Of a stretch of DNA of 64,000 nt, positions 8,960 to 17,510 are shown one piece after another. This DNA is from Bog-473 sp963777485 (GTDB taxonomy: Bacteria; Actinomycetota; Acidimicrobiia; Acidimicrobiales; RAAP-2). Numbering within the stretch: the first letter of the stretch is position 1; each line of letters begins with the position of its first letter. Under the pieces are notes generated by a model. That model did no database searches and was not told the origin of the DNA. It worked only from the letters and a program-made list of their open reading frames with translations. The translations under genes were made by a program, and so were the position numbers. The DNA lies in NCBI GenBank assembly GCA_963777485.1, contig CAVZQP010000004.1, positions 580,145-644,144 on the forward strand, in the 5' to 3' direction.

Positions 8960-9190
8960 TCAGCTCGCGGTCGAGCCTGCTCCCGGGTCATCGCCTGGGC
9001 CGCGCCGTTGCGCCGCGCCGCGCAGCACGTCGTCGAGCGACGGCGCGGGAGCATGCTCGTCGTGGTCGACGCGGGTGACCGGCGTCGTCTTCTCCTCCCG
9101 CTCGTCGCGGGTGCGCTCGGTGGCCCGTCCCCCGAACCAGGCCCGCCAACGCGTGAAGACACCGTGACCGGACCGGGCCTCCCCGGGCAC
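8960..9190 (-). CDS. Small hydrophilic protein, translationally coupled to the LCP-like gene
   Basis: A 76-residue protein of unknown function. It has a basic/aromatic head (FTRWRAWFGGR) followed by a highly charged, probably disordered tail rich in Arg, Asp and Glu. It has no membrane segment or recognised domain. Its GTG start shares one base with the TAG stop of the upstream LCP-like gene (TAGTG at 9188-9192). This is the main reason to treat it as real. It ends 6 nt from the convergent hydrolase gene. It could be a partner or modulator of the LCP-like protein; this is inference from coupling only. Confidence 0.5.
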   Translation of the reverse strand: MPGEARSGHGVFTRWRAWFGGRATERTRDEREEKTTPVTRVDHDEHAPAPSLDDVLRGAAQRRGPGDDPGAGSTAS

Positions 9191-9987
9191 TAGAGGAAAC
9201 TGCGCAGAACCGTGGGAAACGCCGATGCGAGGACGACCGTGCCATGGACGTCCTTGGAGGTCGGGACCGAGACGGGGTGCGCAGTGGGGACGTTCATCAA
9301 GGAGAGGACGGCCGCCACCGGGGTGCCGGGTCCCAGATAGATGTGCGAAGCGACCTGCTCGAGCAGGGTGGTGGTGCCCGTTGGATCCGAGATGAGGGAC
9401 GTGACGGAGAGCTTGCCCGTCGCCAGCTTGCCGAGATTCGAGTTCGGGTCGACCATCTGCAGGTCCACGCCGACGTAATGCGTCACCGGGATGCCGAGCT
9501 GATCGAGCCCCGCGATGATGGCGTCGGGTTTGTGCAAGCTGAGCGCGTCGATGGCCGCCTTGTGACCCCCCGCGAGAGGCAGGGCGAGCGAGCTGGGGAT
9601 CTTGAGCACGTTGGTGTGCGAACCGGTGTCGTGGAAGACGAACACCTGCTCGAAGTGATCCGGGCCCCTGACGATGGCGAGCAGGTCGTTCTTGCCCTTG
9701 GCCAACAGCGAGGCCGGCACCACGACATGGTGCACCGCGTGGTCGATCTTGTAGATCCCGATGCCTATCCAGGCGGCGACCGACGCGATGAGGACGAACA
9801 GCGTGCCGCCGACAGCGATCAGCACGCGGCGCAGTCGCCTCCGCTTGCGCCTCCCGCCGCTACCAGCGGCCGCGACATCGGTGCCGACCGGCGCAGCCGG
9901 GACCCGAAGCCCCGTGGCGACAGCGATCGTCAATTTTCCCCCCGTCGAGCGGCCCGGCCACCGGCCCGGCGGTCCCCCTGATCCCAT
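9190..9987 (-). CDS. LytR/CpsA/Psr-like membrane protein, probably catalytically degenerate
   Basis: A bitopic membrane protein (up to 265 residues). A basic patch GGRRKRRRLRR precedes one transmembrane helix (about residues 52-76), and the rest is outside the cell. The outer domain follows the LCP plan: a strand VFVFHDTG, then LKIPSSLALPL where active LCP ligases carry the conserved IPRD arginine, then GIPVTHYVGVDL, the typical LCP GI.DHYV.VDF block. The key Arg is replaced by Ser, so phosphotransferase activity is doubtful. Typical LCP domains extend further, so the C-terminus is short. Two starts are possible: ATG at 9987, or TTG at 9933, which has a strong GGGGGG 5 nt upstream and may be the true start. 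It lies downstream of a NagB-like gene on the same strand, which fits a cell-envelope role. Confidence 0.6.
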   Translation of the reverse strand: MGSGGPPGRWPGRSTGGKLTIAVATGLRVPAAPVGTDVAAAGSGGRRKRRRLRRVLIAVGGTLFVLIASVAAWIGIGIYKIDHAVHHVVVPASLLAKGKNDLLAIVRGPDHFEQVFVFHDTGSHTNVLKIPSSLALPLAGGHKAAIDALSLHKPDAIIAGLDQLGIPVTHYVGVDLQMVDPNSNLGKLATGKLSVTSLISDPTGTTTLLEQVASHIYLGPGTPVAAVLSLMNVPTAHPVSVPTSKDVHGTVVLASAFPTVLRSFL

Positions 9988-10063
9988 CTCGAAAGCTACG
10001 GAGTCGGCATTGCCCTGCCGTTGCCCGCCGGGTTCGATGTGGTTGCCGTGATCGGAAAGAGGC

Positions 10064-10819
10064 TCAGTCCGGAAGCAACCGCGCCGAATCGGGCTCGAGG
10101 TGGATCGTCGCGTGGGACACGGTCCGTAGGGCGGAAGCGGGACAGCTGGTCGCGATCGGGCCGGTCAGCGCATCGTGCACCGGTCGGGCCTTGCGGCCCT
10201 CGGGGACGATCGCAAACACCCGCCCGGCCCGGAGCAACGCCGGGATGGTCACCGTGATCGCCTCAGCGGGGACCGCTTCGAGGCTGGGGAAGTGCCCCTC
10301 GTTGACCTGCTGGGCCCGGCAGGCCGCATCGAGCTCCACCACCTTCACGTCCAAGGGGTCGGAGAAGTCCGCCACGGGTGGGTCGTTGAAAGCGAGGTGC
10401 CCGTTCTCGCCGATGCCGAGGCAGCACAGGTCGAGGGGGTGCCGGCGCAGCAACGCCGCATAGCGATCGCTCTCCGCCGTCGCGTCGCCGAGACCCTCGA
10501 CGTAGTGCGCTGCCTTCGGGTGTGCCGGCCGGGTGATGCGCGTGCGGATCCAGTGTTGGAAGCCGGCGGGGTGGTCGGGTCCGATGCCCACGTACTCGTC
10601 CATGTGGAAGACGACGGTGTCGGACCATGGCACGCCAGCGGTCTCGTGGACCAGGGCGTGGACGAATGCCAGTTGCGAATTGCCCGTGGCGAACATGGCG
10701 TGGGCGGTACCTCGCGCCGCGACAGCAGCGCGCAGGACTTCTGCGGCCTCCTCGGCGGCGGCGCGCGCCAGCGTCTCCGCGTCGCGGTGCACGTGCACCG
10801 TGGCCTCTCCGGCCTGCAT
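10064..10819 (-). CDS. Glucosamine-6-phosphate deaminase-like sugar isomerase (NagB / 6-phosphogluconolactonase family)
   Basis: A cytoplasmic sugar-phosphate enzyme of 251 residues. NagB converts glucosamine-6-phosphate to fructose-6-phosphate and ammonia. Diagnostic blocks are present: VVFHMDEYVG with the catalytic Asp, the following HPAGFQHWI, and CLGIGENGHLAFNDPP. GHFPSLEAVPAEAITVTIPALL matches the C-terminal phosphate/allosteric region of NagB. The ATG at 10819 is chosen because AGGA lies 4 nt upstream; a GTG at 10834 has no ribosome site. It diverges from the threonine-dehydratase-like gene across only about 55 nt. It could instead act on a different amino sugar. Confidence 0.8.
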   Translation of the reverse strand: MQAGEATVHVHRDAETLARAAAEEAAEVLRAAVAARGTAHAMFATGNSQLAFVHALVHETAGVPWSDTVVFHMDEYVGIGPDHPAGFQHWIRTRITRPAHPKAAHYVEGLGDATAESDRYAALLRRHPLDLCCLGIGENGHLAFNDPPVADFSDPLDVKVVELDAACRAQQVNEGHFPSLEAVPAEAITVTIPALLRAGRVFAIVPEGRKARPVHDALTGPIATSCPASALRTVSHATIHLEPDSARLLPD

Positions 10820-10874
10820 CGTTCCTGGTCGCACGGGTTCAGCATGCCAGTCGCGCGTGGGACAGACTGGTTCG

Positions 10875-11834
10875 GTGCGCGACGTCGAGGTCCCGAGCCC
10901 CGCTGACCTGGAAGCGGCATGGAAGGCCGTGCGCCGCTACCTGCCGGTCACGCCGGTCGTGGCTGTCCCGCAACTCGGACCGTCCGTCTCGGTGAAGCTC
11001 GAGACCGTCCAGCCGACGGGCTCGTTCAAAGTACGCGGCGGGCTCGCAGCCGTGGCCGCGACCCACGAGGAAGAACCCGGGCGCGCCGTCGTCGCCTCCT
11101 CGGCCGGCAACCATGGGCTCGGGCTTGCCTTCGCGGCGTCCAATCTCGGCGCGCAGGTGACGGTCGTTGTGCCCACGGGCGCCTCGGCGGCGAAGGTCGC
11201 CGCGCTCCAGCAGTTCGACGTCCGGCTCGTCCTCCACGGTGAGGGCTACCGCGAAGCCGAGACGCACGCGCTCGAGCTCGCGGGGCGTGAAGGCAGCCGT
11301 TACGTGTCCCCCTACAACGATCCCGACGTCATCGCCGGTCAGGCGACGCTGGCGGCCGAGTTGGTGGAGCAGGTGCCCGACCTGGGCACCGTCGTCGTGC
11401 CATGCGGGGGCGGCGGCCTGCTCGCGGGTGTGATCCTCGGGCTCGAAGGCCATGACGTGCGCATAGTCGGCGTCGAGTCGGAGGCGTCGCCCTCAATGAG
11501 CACCGCGCTCGCCGCGGGCGCCATCGTTCCGATCAACGTGGAGCCCACGGTCGCCGACGGCCTGGCCGGCAACCTCGAGCCGGGCGCGGTCACCGTCGGT
11601 GTCGCGTTGTCGCACGGCGTGCAGGTGCTCACCGTGAGCGAGGCGGACATCCGCTCCGCCATGGCCTTCGCGGCCCACAAGATGGGCTTCGTCATCGAGG
11701 GTGCCGGCGCGGTCGGCATCGCCGCGTTGCGGAGCGGTGTCGTGACCCCCGACCCGGGCGGAGGGGAGACGGTCGTCATCCTCACCGGGCGCAACGTCGC
11801 GCCGAAGCTGTTGTCGGAGGTCCTCCATTCCTGA
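10875..11834 (+). CDS. PLP-dependent threonine/serine dehydratase family protein
   Basis: A type II fold PLP enzyme, 319 residues, the size of catabolic TdcB-type dehydratases without an ACT domain. The Schiff-base Lys is in GSFKVRGG, the substrate-binding Asn in SAGNHGLG, and the phosphate-binding glycine loop is PCGGGGLLAG. The C-terminal cofactor-ring Ser is replaced by a TGRN block, as in some serine/threonine dehydratases and racemases. It starts with GTG at 10875 and is followed after 1 nt by a hydrolase gene, so the two form an operon. It likely deaminates Thr or Ser to a 2-oxoacid; a hydroxy-aspartate or diaminopropionate substrate is possible. Confidence 0.85.
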   Translation: MRDVEVPSPADLEAAWKAVRRYLPVTPVVAVPQLGPSVSVKLETVQPTGSFKVRGGLAAVAATHEEEPGRAVVASSAGNHGLGLAFAASNLGAQVTVVVPTGASAAKVAALQQFDVRLVLHGEGYREAETHALELAGREGSRYVSPYNDPDVIAGQATLAAELVEQVPDLGTVVVPCGGGGLLAGVILGLEGHDVRIVGVESEASPSMSTALAAGAIVPINVEPTVADGLAGNLEPGAVTVGVALSHGVQVLTVSEADIRSAMAFAAHKMGFVIEGAGAVGIAALRSGVVTPDPGGGETVVILTGRNVAPKLLSEVLHS

Positions 11835-11835
11835 G

Positions 11836-12645
11836 GTGAGCGTCAACGGCGCGACATTGAACTACGAGGTGACGGGTGAGGGCGACCCGCTCCTGCTGAT
11901 CGCCGGCTGCGGGCAGCCGGCGATCGCATGGCACCTCGGCCTGGCACCGTCACTCGTCGCGGCGGGCTACTGCGTCGCCACCTACGACAACCGGGGCGTC
12001 GCTCCGTCGTCCTCGCCGCCTGCGCCCTACAGCGTGGACATGATGGCGGCCGACGCCGTCGGCCTGCTCGACCATCTCGGCTGGGATGCCCCGGTCCGCA
12101 TCGCCGGCCACTCCATGGGTGGCTGGATCGCCGAGACCCTCGCGCTCGACCAGCCCGAACGCGTGGCCGCCGCCGCCCTGATGGGCAGCGCCAACAAGCC
12201 GACGGCCTGGGAGGTGGCCATCACAACCGTCGAGCGCGACCTGGCGGCGAAGGACTACGACCTGCCACCGCTCTTCTACGCGACAGGGACCCTGCGGTAC
12301 CTGCCAACGTCCGACCTTCAGGACACCGACGTCGTCAGCCGGTGGCTCTCGTTCATCAGCGACGTGCCGGTGTGGCCCAACCCCGGGCGGCTCGGCCAGT
12401 ACGAGGCCGCGCTGGCGTGGTCAACCGACCCCGCCCGCACCACCCGCTGGCCCGAGGTGCGCGTCCCGTGTCTCGTGCTCGCGTTCGAGCACGACATCGA
12501 CTCGCCGCCGCGCTGCGCACGAATGGCGGCCGACAGCATTCCGGGCTGCACGTACCGCGAGGTCGCGGGCTCGGGGCACCTCGGCATCATGACCCACGTC
12601 GGCGAGGTCGCCCGGCACCTGATCGAGTTCTTCGGGCAGCACTAG
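11836..12645 (+). CDS. Alpha/beta fold hydrolase
   Basis: A cytoplasmic hydrolase of 269 residues with the classic core: oxyanion region LLLIAGCGQP, YDNRGVAPSS, nucleophile elbow AGHSMGGWIAE, acid in LVLAFEHDID, and catalytic His in GSGHLGIMTH. YDNRGVAPS is typical of 3-oxoadipate enol-lactonase / haloperoxidase-like members. It starts at a GTG 1 nt after the dehydratase stop and is followed 11 nt later by the GHMP kinase. The substrate is not predictable. Confidence 0.82.
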   Translation: MSVNGATLNYEVTGEGDPLLLIAGCGQPAIAWHLGLAPSLVAAGYCVATYDNRGVAPSSSPPAPYSVDMMAADAVGLLDHLGWDAPVRIAGHSMGGWIAETLALDQPERVAAAALMGSANKPTAWEVAITTVERDLAAKDYDLPPLFYATGTLRYLPTSDLQDTDVVSRWLSFISDVPVWPNPGRLGQYEAALAWSTDPARTTRWPEVRVPCLVLAFEHDIDSPPRCARMAADSIPGCTYREVAGSGHLGIMTHVGEVARHLIEFFGQH

Positions 12646-12656
12646 GCCGAGGCGAC

Positions 12657-13721
12657 ATGAAAGGCGCCCTTCGCCACCCGGGCGAGAGACCCGTTCCCGG
12701 GGACGTGGTGACCGCGTCGGCCCCGATCCGTATCTGTGATGTGGGTGGCTGGACGGACACGTGGTTCTCCCGTCGCGGCAAGGTCTTCAATATCGCCGTC
12801 TGCCCCCGGGTCGATGTCCGCGTGCGAGTCCGCGCCCTCGGCACGGTCCCGCACCGCATCAGTCTCGACGCGGCGAACTTCGGCGACGCCTACGGCTTCG
12901 AGCCGGGACAGGCTCCAAATCGGCACCCGTTGCTCGAGGCCGTCATCGACGACGCCGTCGTACCCGAAGACCTCGGGTTGGAGATACGCGTCGCCTCGGA
13001 CATCCCGCCCGGATGCTCGACGGGTACGTCTGCATCGGTCGCGGTGGCGCTCATCGGCGCCCTCGATGCGTTGACCCCGCATCCTCGAAGTCTCGGTGAG
13101 GTGGCGCAGGCCGCCCATCACATCGAAGTTGAACGCCTCGGTCTGCAGTCGGGTGTCCAGGACCAGCTGTGCGCCGCCTTCGGCGGCATCAACTACATAG
13201 AGATCGATCCGTATCCCCGAGCGACACGGACGAGTGTCATGTCTCGCATACCCGTACGGCACGAGCTCGAACAGCGGCTGCTGTTGGTGCACCTGGGCCG
13301 CGCACACCGGTCATCGGAGGAACATGAGCGCGTGATCGCGCACCTGGTCGGTGCGGGCGAGGATTCCGCAGAGCTCGAAGAGCTGCGCGAGTGTGCGGTG
13401 ATGGCGCGCGACGCCGTGCTGGCTGGGGACCTCGAGGGTCTGGGCCGCGCCCTGACCCGGAACACCGACGCCCAACGCCGCCTGCACGGCGCGTTGGTGA
13501 GCGCACAGGCGCAGGCGGTCATCGACTTCGCCGCCGCCCACGGCGCATCCGGGTGGAAGATCAACGGTGCCGGCGGCGAGGGCGGCAGCGTGAGCATTCT
13601 CTGCGGTCCGGATCCGCAGCGGCGTCGCGACCTGGAACGCGCCGTGCTCGCCGGCGACCCCACGCTGGCGATCATCCCCGTCCGTCTGAGTCAGGACGGA
13701 CTGTGGGTGCGGCGCTGCTGA
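12657..13721 (+). CDS. GHMP-family sugar kinase (D-glycero-D-manno-heptose 7-phosphate kinase / fucokinase-like)
   Basis: A small-molecule kinase of 354 residues. The N-terminal motif SAPIRICDVGGWTDTWF is the sugar-binding block of the HddA/fucokinase branch. The ATP-binding GHMP loop is DIPPGCSTGTSASVAVAL, and the C-terminal glycine motif INGAGGEGGSVSIL completes the fold. It phosphorylates a sugar or sugar phosphate. It is third in the dehydratase-hydrolase-kinase operon, near a NagB-like deaminase and an LCP-like protein, so it may feed a nucleotide sugar for the envelope. Actinobacteria lack heptose-containing LPS, so a fucose, arabinose or other sugar substrate should be considered. Its start ATG is 11 nt downstream of the previous stop. 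Confidence 0.8.
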   Translation: MKGALRHPGERPVPGDVVTASAPIRICDVGGWTDTWFSRRGKVFNIAVCPRVDVRVRVRALGTVPHRISLDAANFGDAYGFEPGQAPNRHPLLEAVIDDAVVPEDLGLEIRVASDIPPGCSTGTSASVAVALIGALDALTPHPRSLGEVAQAAHHIEVERLGLQSGVQDQLCAAFGGINYIEIDPYPRATRTSVMSRIPVRHELEQRLLLVHLGRAHRSSEEHERVIAHLVGAGEDSAELEELRECAVMARDAVLAGDLEGLGRALTRNTDAQRRLHGALVSAQAQAVIDFAAAHGASGWKINGAGGEGGSVSILCGPDPQRRRDLERAVLAGDPTLAIIPVRLSQDGLWVRRC

Positions 13722-13728
13722 GTCGTGT

Positions 13729-14049
13729 TCACTCCTCCGGGGGCGGCATCGTGAAGTCGACGTGGATCCCACCCGCCTCGTCGGGGTGTTCCTTCAGCCA
13801 TTTCCGCGCGTACGGGCACCAGGGGACGACGGTGAGATGGTCGGACTCGGCCCGGCGTACCGCCGCCCGGACGAGCTGGCCGGCGATGCGGCGGCCACCC
13901 AACGCCTCGGGCACCTCGGTGTGGAGCAGGAAGAACCGGTCGCCGCTCAGCTGGTACACGAGCTCGCCTTCCATCCCCTCGGACCGCACCACGAACCGGT
14001 CCTCGGCGGGGACGTCGACGACGTGCACGGTGTCGCTGTGGTCGGTCAA
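13729..14049 (-). CDS. Small GNAT-like N-acetyltransferase (YjdJ type)
   Basis: A 106-residue single-domain acyltransferase of the small GCN5-related group. The acetyl-CoA loop reads ALGGRRIAGQLVRAA, and the family end block is VVPWCPYARKWLKEHPD, with the conserved Cys-Pro-Tyr. The start is a TTG at 14049 supported by GGAGGA 6 nt upstream; no better start exists. It converges on the GHMP kinase (7 nt apart) and diverges from the pirin gene. The acceptor is unknown. Confidence 0.85.
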   Translation of the reverse strand: MTDHSDTVHVVDVPAEDRFVVRSEGMEGELVYQLSGDRFFLLHTEVPEALGGRRIAGQLVRAAVRRAESDHLTVVPWCPYARKWLKEHPDEAGGIHVDFTMPPPEE

Positions 14050-14107
14050 GGCTGGTCCTCCGGGTCGTCGCGATCGGAGTTCACCTTATGGGTGTAGAAG
14101 GGACTCC

Positions 14108-15037
14108 ATGAGCGGTCCGGTCACGACGGAGGATGTTGCCGCCGCCCCCGGCGACGGAGGGGCGACGGAAACTTCTGTCGTCGAGCTCGAACCAGGTCGC
14201 GTCAGCCGGGTCGGGTCACTCCCGGTGCGCCGTGTCCTGCCGCACCGGCCACGGAAGACTGTCGGCGCCTGGTGTTTCGCCGACCACGTGGGCCCGGTCA
14301 CCTCCGAGACGCCCAGCACGCTCGGCATAGGCCCGCACCCCCACATCGGCCTGCAGACGGTGACCTGGCTGCTCGACGGCGAGATGCTCCACCTCGACAG
14401 TCTCGGCTCGGAGCAGTTGATCCGGCCGGGGCAGCTCAACCTGATGACGGCCGGCCATGGAGTGGCGCACGCCGAGGAGGATCCGGGACGTTCACGAACC
14501 TTGCACGGGATCCAACTCTGGGTGGCGCAACCCGAGGCGACCCGCAACCGCGAGGCCGCCTTCGAGCACCACGACGAGCTGCCCCGTCTCGAGCTTGACG
14601 GGGGAGAGGGCACGATCCTCGTGGGCGACTACGGCGGGCTCGAGTCCCCCGCCCGGCGCGACACCGAGCATGTCGGGGTGGAGCTCAGGCTGCGCGCCCC
14701 CGGTGCGGAGCTCCCTCTTCGTGCGGACTACGAGCACGCGTTGATCGTGCTCGAGGGGAACGTGCGCGTGGGCGACCGCGTGGTCGAGCCGGGCGTGCTG
14801 GCCTATCTCGGCACTGCGCGCGACGAGTGCAGAGTGGAGGTTCGAGAGCCGGTCCGCGCGCTGCTCCTCGGAGGCGTCCCGTTCCCCGAGAAGCTCCTCA
14901 TGTGGTGGAACTTCGTGGCCCGGACGACCGCGGAGGCGTCGGAAGCCCGCCGTCAGTGGACGGAACGCGCCGAGCGCTTCGGCACGGTGCGTTCGCGGCT
15001 CGATCGCATCGAGGTCGCGAAGCCGCCCTGGGAGTGA
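14108..15037 (+). CDS. Pirin family bicupin protein
   Basis: A 309-residue pirin-like protein. The N-terminal cupin carries the metal ligands in GPHPHIGLQTVTW and GHGVAHAEEDPG. The C-terminal cupin is weaker (YEHALIVLEGNVRVGD). The C-terminal pirin signature LLLGGVPFPEKLLMWWNFVAR is clear. Pirins act as redox-responsive regulators or quercetinase-like dioxygenases. The ATG has AAGGGA 5-6 nt upstream. The next gene is convergent. Confidence 0.9.
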   Translation: MSGPVTTEDVAAAPGDGGATETSVVELEPGRVSRVGSLPVRRVLPHRPRKTVGAWCFADHVGPVTSETPSTLGIGPHPHIGLQTVTWLLDGEMLHLDSLGSEQLIRPGQLNLMTAGHGVAHAEEDPGRSRTLHGIQLWVAQPEATRNREAAFEHHDELPRLELDGGEGTILVGDYGGLESPARRDTEHVGVELRLRAPGAELPLRADYEHALIVLEGNVRVGDRVVEPGVLAYLGTARDECRVEVREPVRALLLGGVPFPEKLLMWWNFVARTTAEASEARRQWTERAERFGTVRSRLDRIEVAKPPWE

Positions 15038-15053
15038 GCGGCTCCTTTGCGAG

Positions 15054-16157
15054 CTACCACTCACCCCAACCGGGCGGGCTGACCGAGCCGGTCACCAGGC
15101 GCGGGTCGACCGGGCTGCGCGTCTGGGCCGCCTCGTAGACGGCGAAGCACAGGCGCAGCACGTCCGTTGCCTCGCCGGCGGTCATGGCGGCCGGCGTACC
15201 GTGGACGAGCGCGTCGACGAAATGTTGTGACGACCGCGCGAAGCCGGCGCCCCAGTCGGCGTCCATGTCGGTGAACTCGGTGGTCTTGCGCTCGGTCGCG
15301 GTGCCGGTGAACAACACGACGGGCGCCAGGTCCAACATCTCGCCCGTGGCACGCGTGACCCACAACTGCCCCTCGTCGCCCGTGATCTCGAAGAACTCGT
15401 CCGCCCCGTAGTACTGCGAGCGCATGTAGAAGTTCGGCGAGTACTGCACCTCCATCATCCCGAGCACGTCGGGGTCCTCGTATTCGAAGATCACCGCGCA
15501 CGGTTCGAAGAAGAAGTCGCGCCGCCGCACGACGGCCTGGACCGACGTGATGCCGAGATCGAGCAGCCAGAGGGCCATGGCGTACTTGTGCACCATGTCG
15601 TCGAAGAGGTGCCCGCCGGGGCTCCGCTTGTCGAGCCGCCAGCCGTATCCCTCGGGGCGGAGGGCGGCCTGGAAGGCCGAGTCGGTCTGTCCCACCAGTG
15701 TGCGGATGCGCAGCGAGGTCGGCTTGCCGATGGCGCCGTCGGCGACGAGCTTCTTGGCCAGTTCCAGGGGCGGGTAGTGCACGAAGCACTCGCTGATGCG
15801 CAGGACGCGTCCGGTGCGCTCGGCCGCCGCCTCCATCTCCAGGGCGTCGTCGACCGAGTTGGCGACCGGCTTCTGCACCGAGACGTGCTTGCCCGCCTCG
15901 AGGGCAGCGATCACGTGATCGTGGTGCAGGTGGGTGGGCGTGAGGATCTCGACCGCATCGACGGCGTCGTCGGCGAGGAGGTCGGCGAGACCGGCGTAGA
16001 AGCGCTCGGCACCCCATTCCTTGGCTGCCCGCTTCCCGACCTCTTCGTCGGTGTCGCACACCGCGACGACGTCGCAGCGTGGATCCTCCAAGTAGCCCCG
16101 GACGTTCATGGCCGCGATGTTCCCGGCGCCCACGACGCCGAGCCGGACCTTGTCCAT
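15054..16157 (-). CDS. Gfo/Idh/MocA family NAD(P)-dependent oxidoreductase
   Basis: A 367-residue dehydrogenase, typically acting on sugars, inositols or similar polyols. The Rossmann motif is LGVVGAGNIA at the N-terminus, followed by VVAVCDTDEEVG. The family hinge motif occurs as HVSVQKPVANSVDDA with the EKP-equivalent Lys, and the catalytic His is likely in GGHLFDDMVHK. The start ATG at 16157 has AGAGGA upstream. It lies 31 nt downstream of the CoA transferase gene on the same strand, so the two are likely co-transcribed and may act in one pathway. Confidence 0.87.
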   Translation of the reverse strand: MDKVRLGVVGAGNIAAMNVRGYLEDPRCDVVAVCDTDEEVGKRAAKEWGAERFYAGLADLLADDAVDAVEILTPTHLHHDHVIAALEAGKHVSVQKPVANSVDDALEMEAAAERTGRVLRISECFVHYPPLELAKKLVADGAIGKPTSLRIRTLVGQTDSAFQAALRPEGYGWRLDKRSPGGHLFDDMVHKYAMALWLLDLGITSVQAVVRRRDFFFEPCAVIFEYEDPDVLGMMEVQYSPNFYMRSQYYGADEFFEITGDEGQLWVTRATGEMLDLAPVVLFTGTATERKTTEFTDMDADWGAGFARSSQHFVDALVHGTPAAMTAGEATDVLRLCFAVYEAAQTRSPVDPRLVTGSVSPPGWGEW

Positions 16158-16188
16158 CAGCTTCAATCCTCTCGCCAAGACGCGCCGC

Positions 16189-17430
16189 CTACGCGTCGGT
16201 TCCGAAGGCCCCCCCGTCCCGGGCCGCGCCGACCTGATTGTCGTCGTAGCCGAGCACGCTCCGCAAGACGGCCTCGGTGTGCTGGCCGACGGTCGGCGCC
16301 TTGGCCGGGTGCGGCAGCTCTTCGCCGACGAAGTGCAGAGGCGTGAACAGCTGGTCGGCGCCCACCTCCGACTGGGGCAGGAACGGCAGCCGATCGGCGA
16401 ACTGCGGGTCGTCGAGCAGCGTCTTGGGCGTGTTGACGGGCGCGATCGGCGTGTTGACCGCACCACCGAAGTCGAGCCACTCCTGCGCGGTCTTCGTCCG
16501 GAAGATGTCGCGCAGCTGAGCCTGCAGCTCGCGGTTGCCACGCGCGTGGTCGGCGTACTTCGACCCCGGCCACCGCTCGAAGAGGTCCATCCGGTCCACG
16601 CCCTCGCAGAAGTTCTTCCAGAAGGCCTGCTCGGACGCCATGAAGAGGACGTGGCCGCCGTCCGCTGCCTCGTAGATCTGGTAGCGCACGCCCTCGACCA
16701 TGCCGGCGGTCCCCGGTGCACGCCGCTCGAAGTCGTCCGACTTGTTCCCTGTCACCTCGGACTGCGGGCGCTCGTAGGCCCGCCAGGTCTCGGAGCGATA
16801 CCAGTCGAACGCGGCCGCCGCGTCGGACTGGGCCAGGTCGATATAGGAGCCGTCGCCGGTGTCCCGGGCCCGGATGACCGCAGCGAGGATGCCAAGCGCG
16901 CCGAAGATCGGTCCCGCGTTGATGCCGATCGACACGTGCTCGGGGATGTAGGCGAATCCCTCGTCGTCGGTCGCCACGTTCACGATGCCGGCCCAGGTGT
17001 CGTACGCGATGCCGTGGCTCGGGTAGTCGCGGTAGGGGCCGGTCATCCCGTAGCCCGAGATCGTGCAGAACACGATCTTCGGGTTGAGGGCCTTCAAGTC
17101 GTCGTAACCGACGCCGCGCCGGGCCAACGACCCGGGCCGCATCGCCTCGATCACCACGTCCGCCCCGCTCGCCAGCTCCTTGAAGATGGCCGCCCCTGCG
17201 TCGGTCCTCAGGTCGAGCACGATCGAGCGCTTGCCCCGGTTGAGGTGCAGGTGCATCAGCGAGACGCCCTCGACGATCGGCCAGGTCATCTCACGGATGT
17301 AGTCGCCGGCAGGGGGTTCGACCTTGATCACGTCCGCCCCGAGGTCGACCAGGGACGTCGTGATGGCTGCGGGCCCCAGGGCCGAGCACTCGATGATCCG
17401 CAACCCGTGCAGCGGTGGCGTCGTCGCCAT
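16189..17430 (-). CDS. CaiB/BaiF (type III) CoA transferase
   Basis: A 413-residue family III CoA transferase moving CoA between carboxylic acids. The N-terminus GLRIIECSALGPAAITTSLVDLGADVIKVE is the family start, with the CoA-binding NRGKRSIVLDL. The catalytic Asp is normally near residue 170; the region around SDAAAAFDWYRSE fits the later helix. FDWYRSE and the C-terminal VNTPKTLLDDPQF are recognised. The ATG has AGGAGG 4-5 nt upstream. It probably leads a two-gene operon with the Gfo/Idh enzyme and diverges from the questin-oxidase-like gene. It may activate a xenobiotic, bile acid or carnitine-like acid; the substrate is unknown. Confidence 0.9.
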   Translation of the reverse strand: MATTPPLHGLRIIECSALGPAAITTSLVDLGADVIKVEPPAGDYIREMTWPIVEGVSLMHLHLNRGKRSIVLDLRTDAGAAIFKELASGADVVIEAMRPGSLARRGVGYDDLKALNPKIVFCTISGYGMTGPYRDYPSHGIAYDTWAGIVNVATDDEGFAYIPEHVSIGINAGPIFGALGILAAVIRARDTGDGSYIDLAQSDAAAAFDWYRSETWRAYERPQSEVTGNKSDDFERRAPGTAGMVEGVRYQIYEAADGGHVLFMASEQAFWKNFCEGVDRMDLFERWPGSKYADHARGNRELQAQLRDIFRTKTAQEWLDFGGAVNTPIAPVNTPKTLLDDPQFADRLPFLPQSEVGADQLFTPLHFVGEELPHPAKAPTVGQHTEAVLRSVLGYDDNQVGAARDGGAFGTDA

Positions 17431-17510
17431 CGCACCTCCTGTCCGTGAAGGCCGGATCGTAGCGGTCGCCGCACCGGGCACCCGAGCCCGGGTCTGGCCA
17501 TACTGGGGCC

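Noticed and set aside
9000..9245. Several small frames on both strands in the gap after the esterase
   Set aside because: Only the frame at 8960-9190 has a coupled start; the others are shadows of it or of the LCP-like gene.
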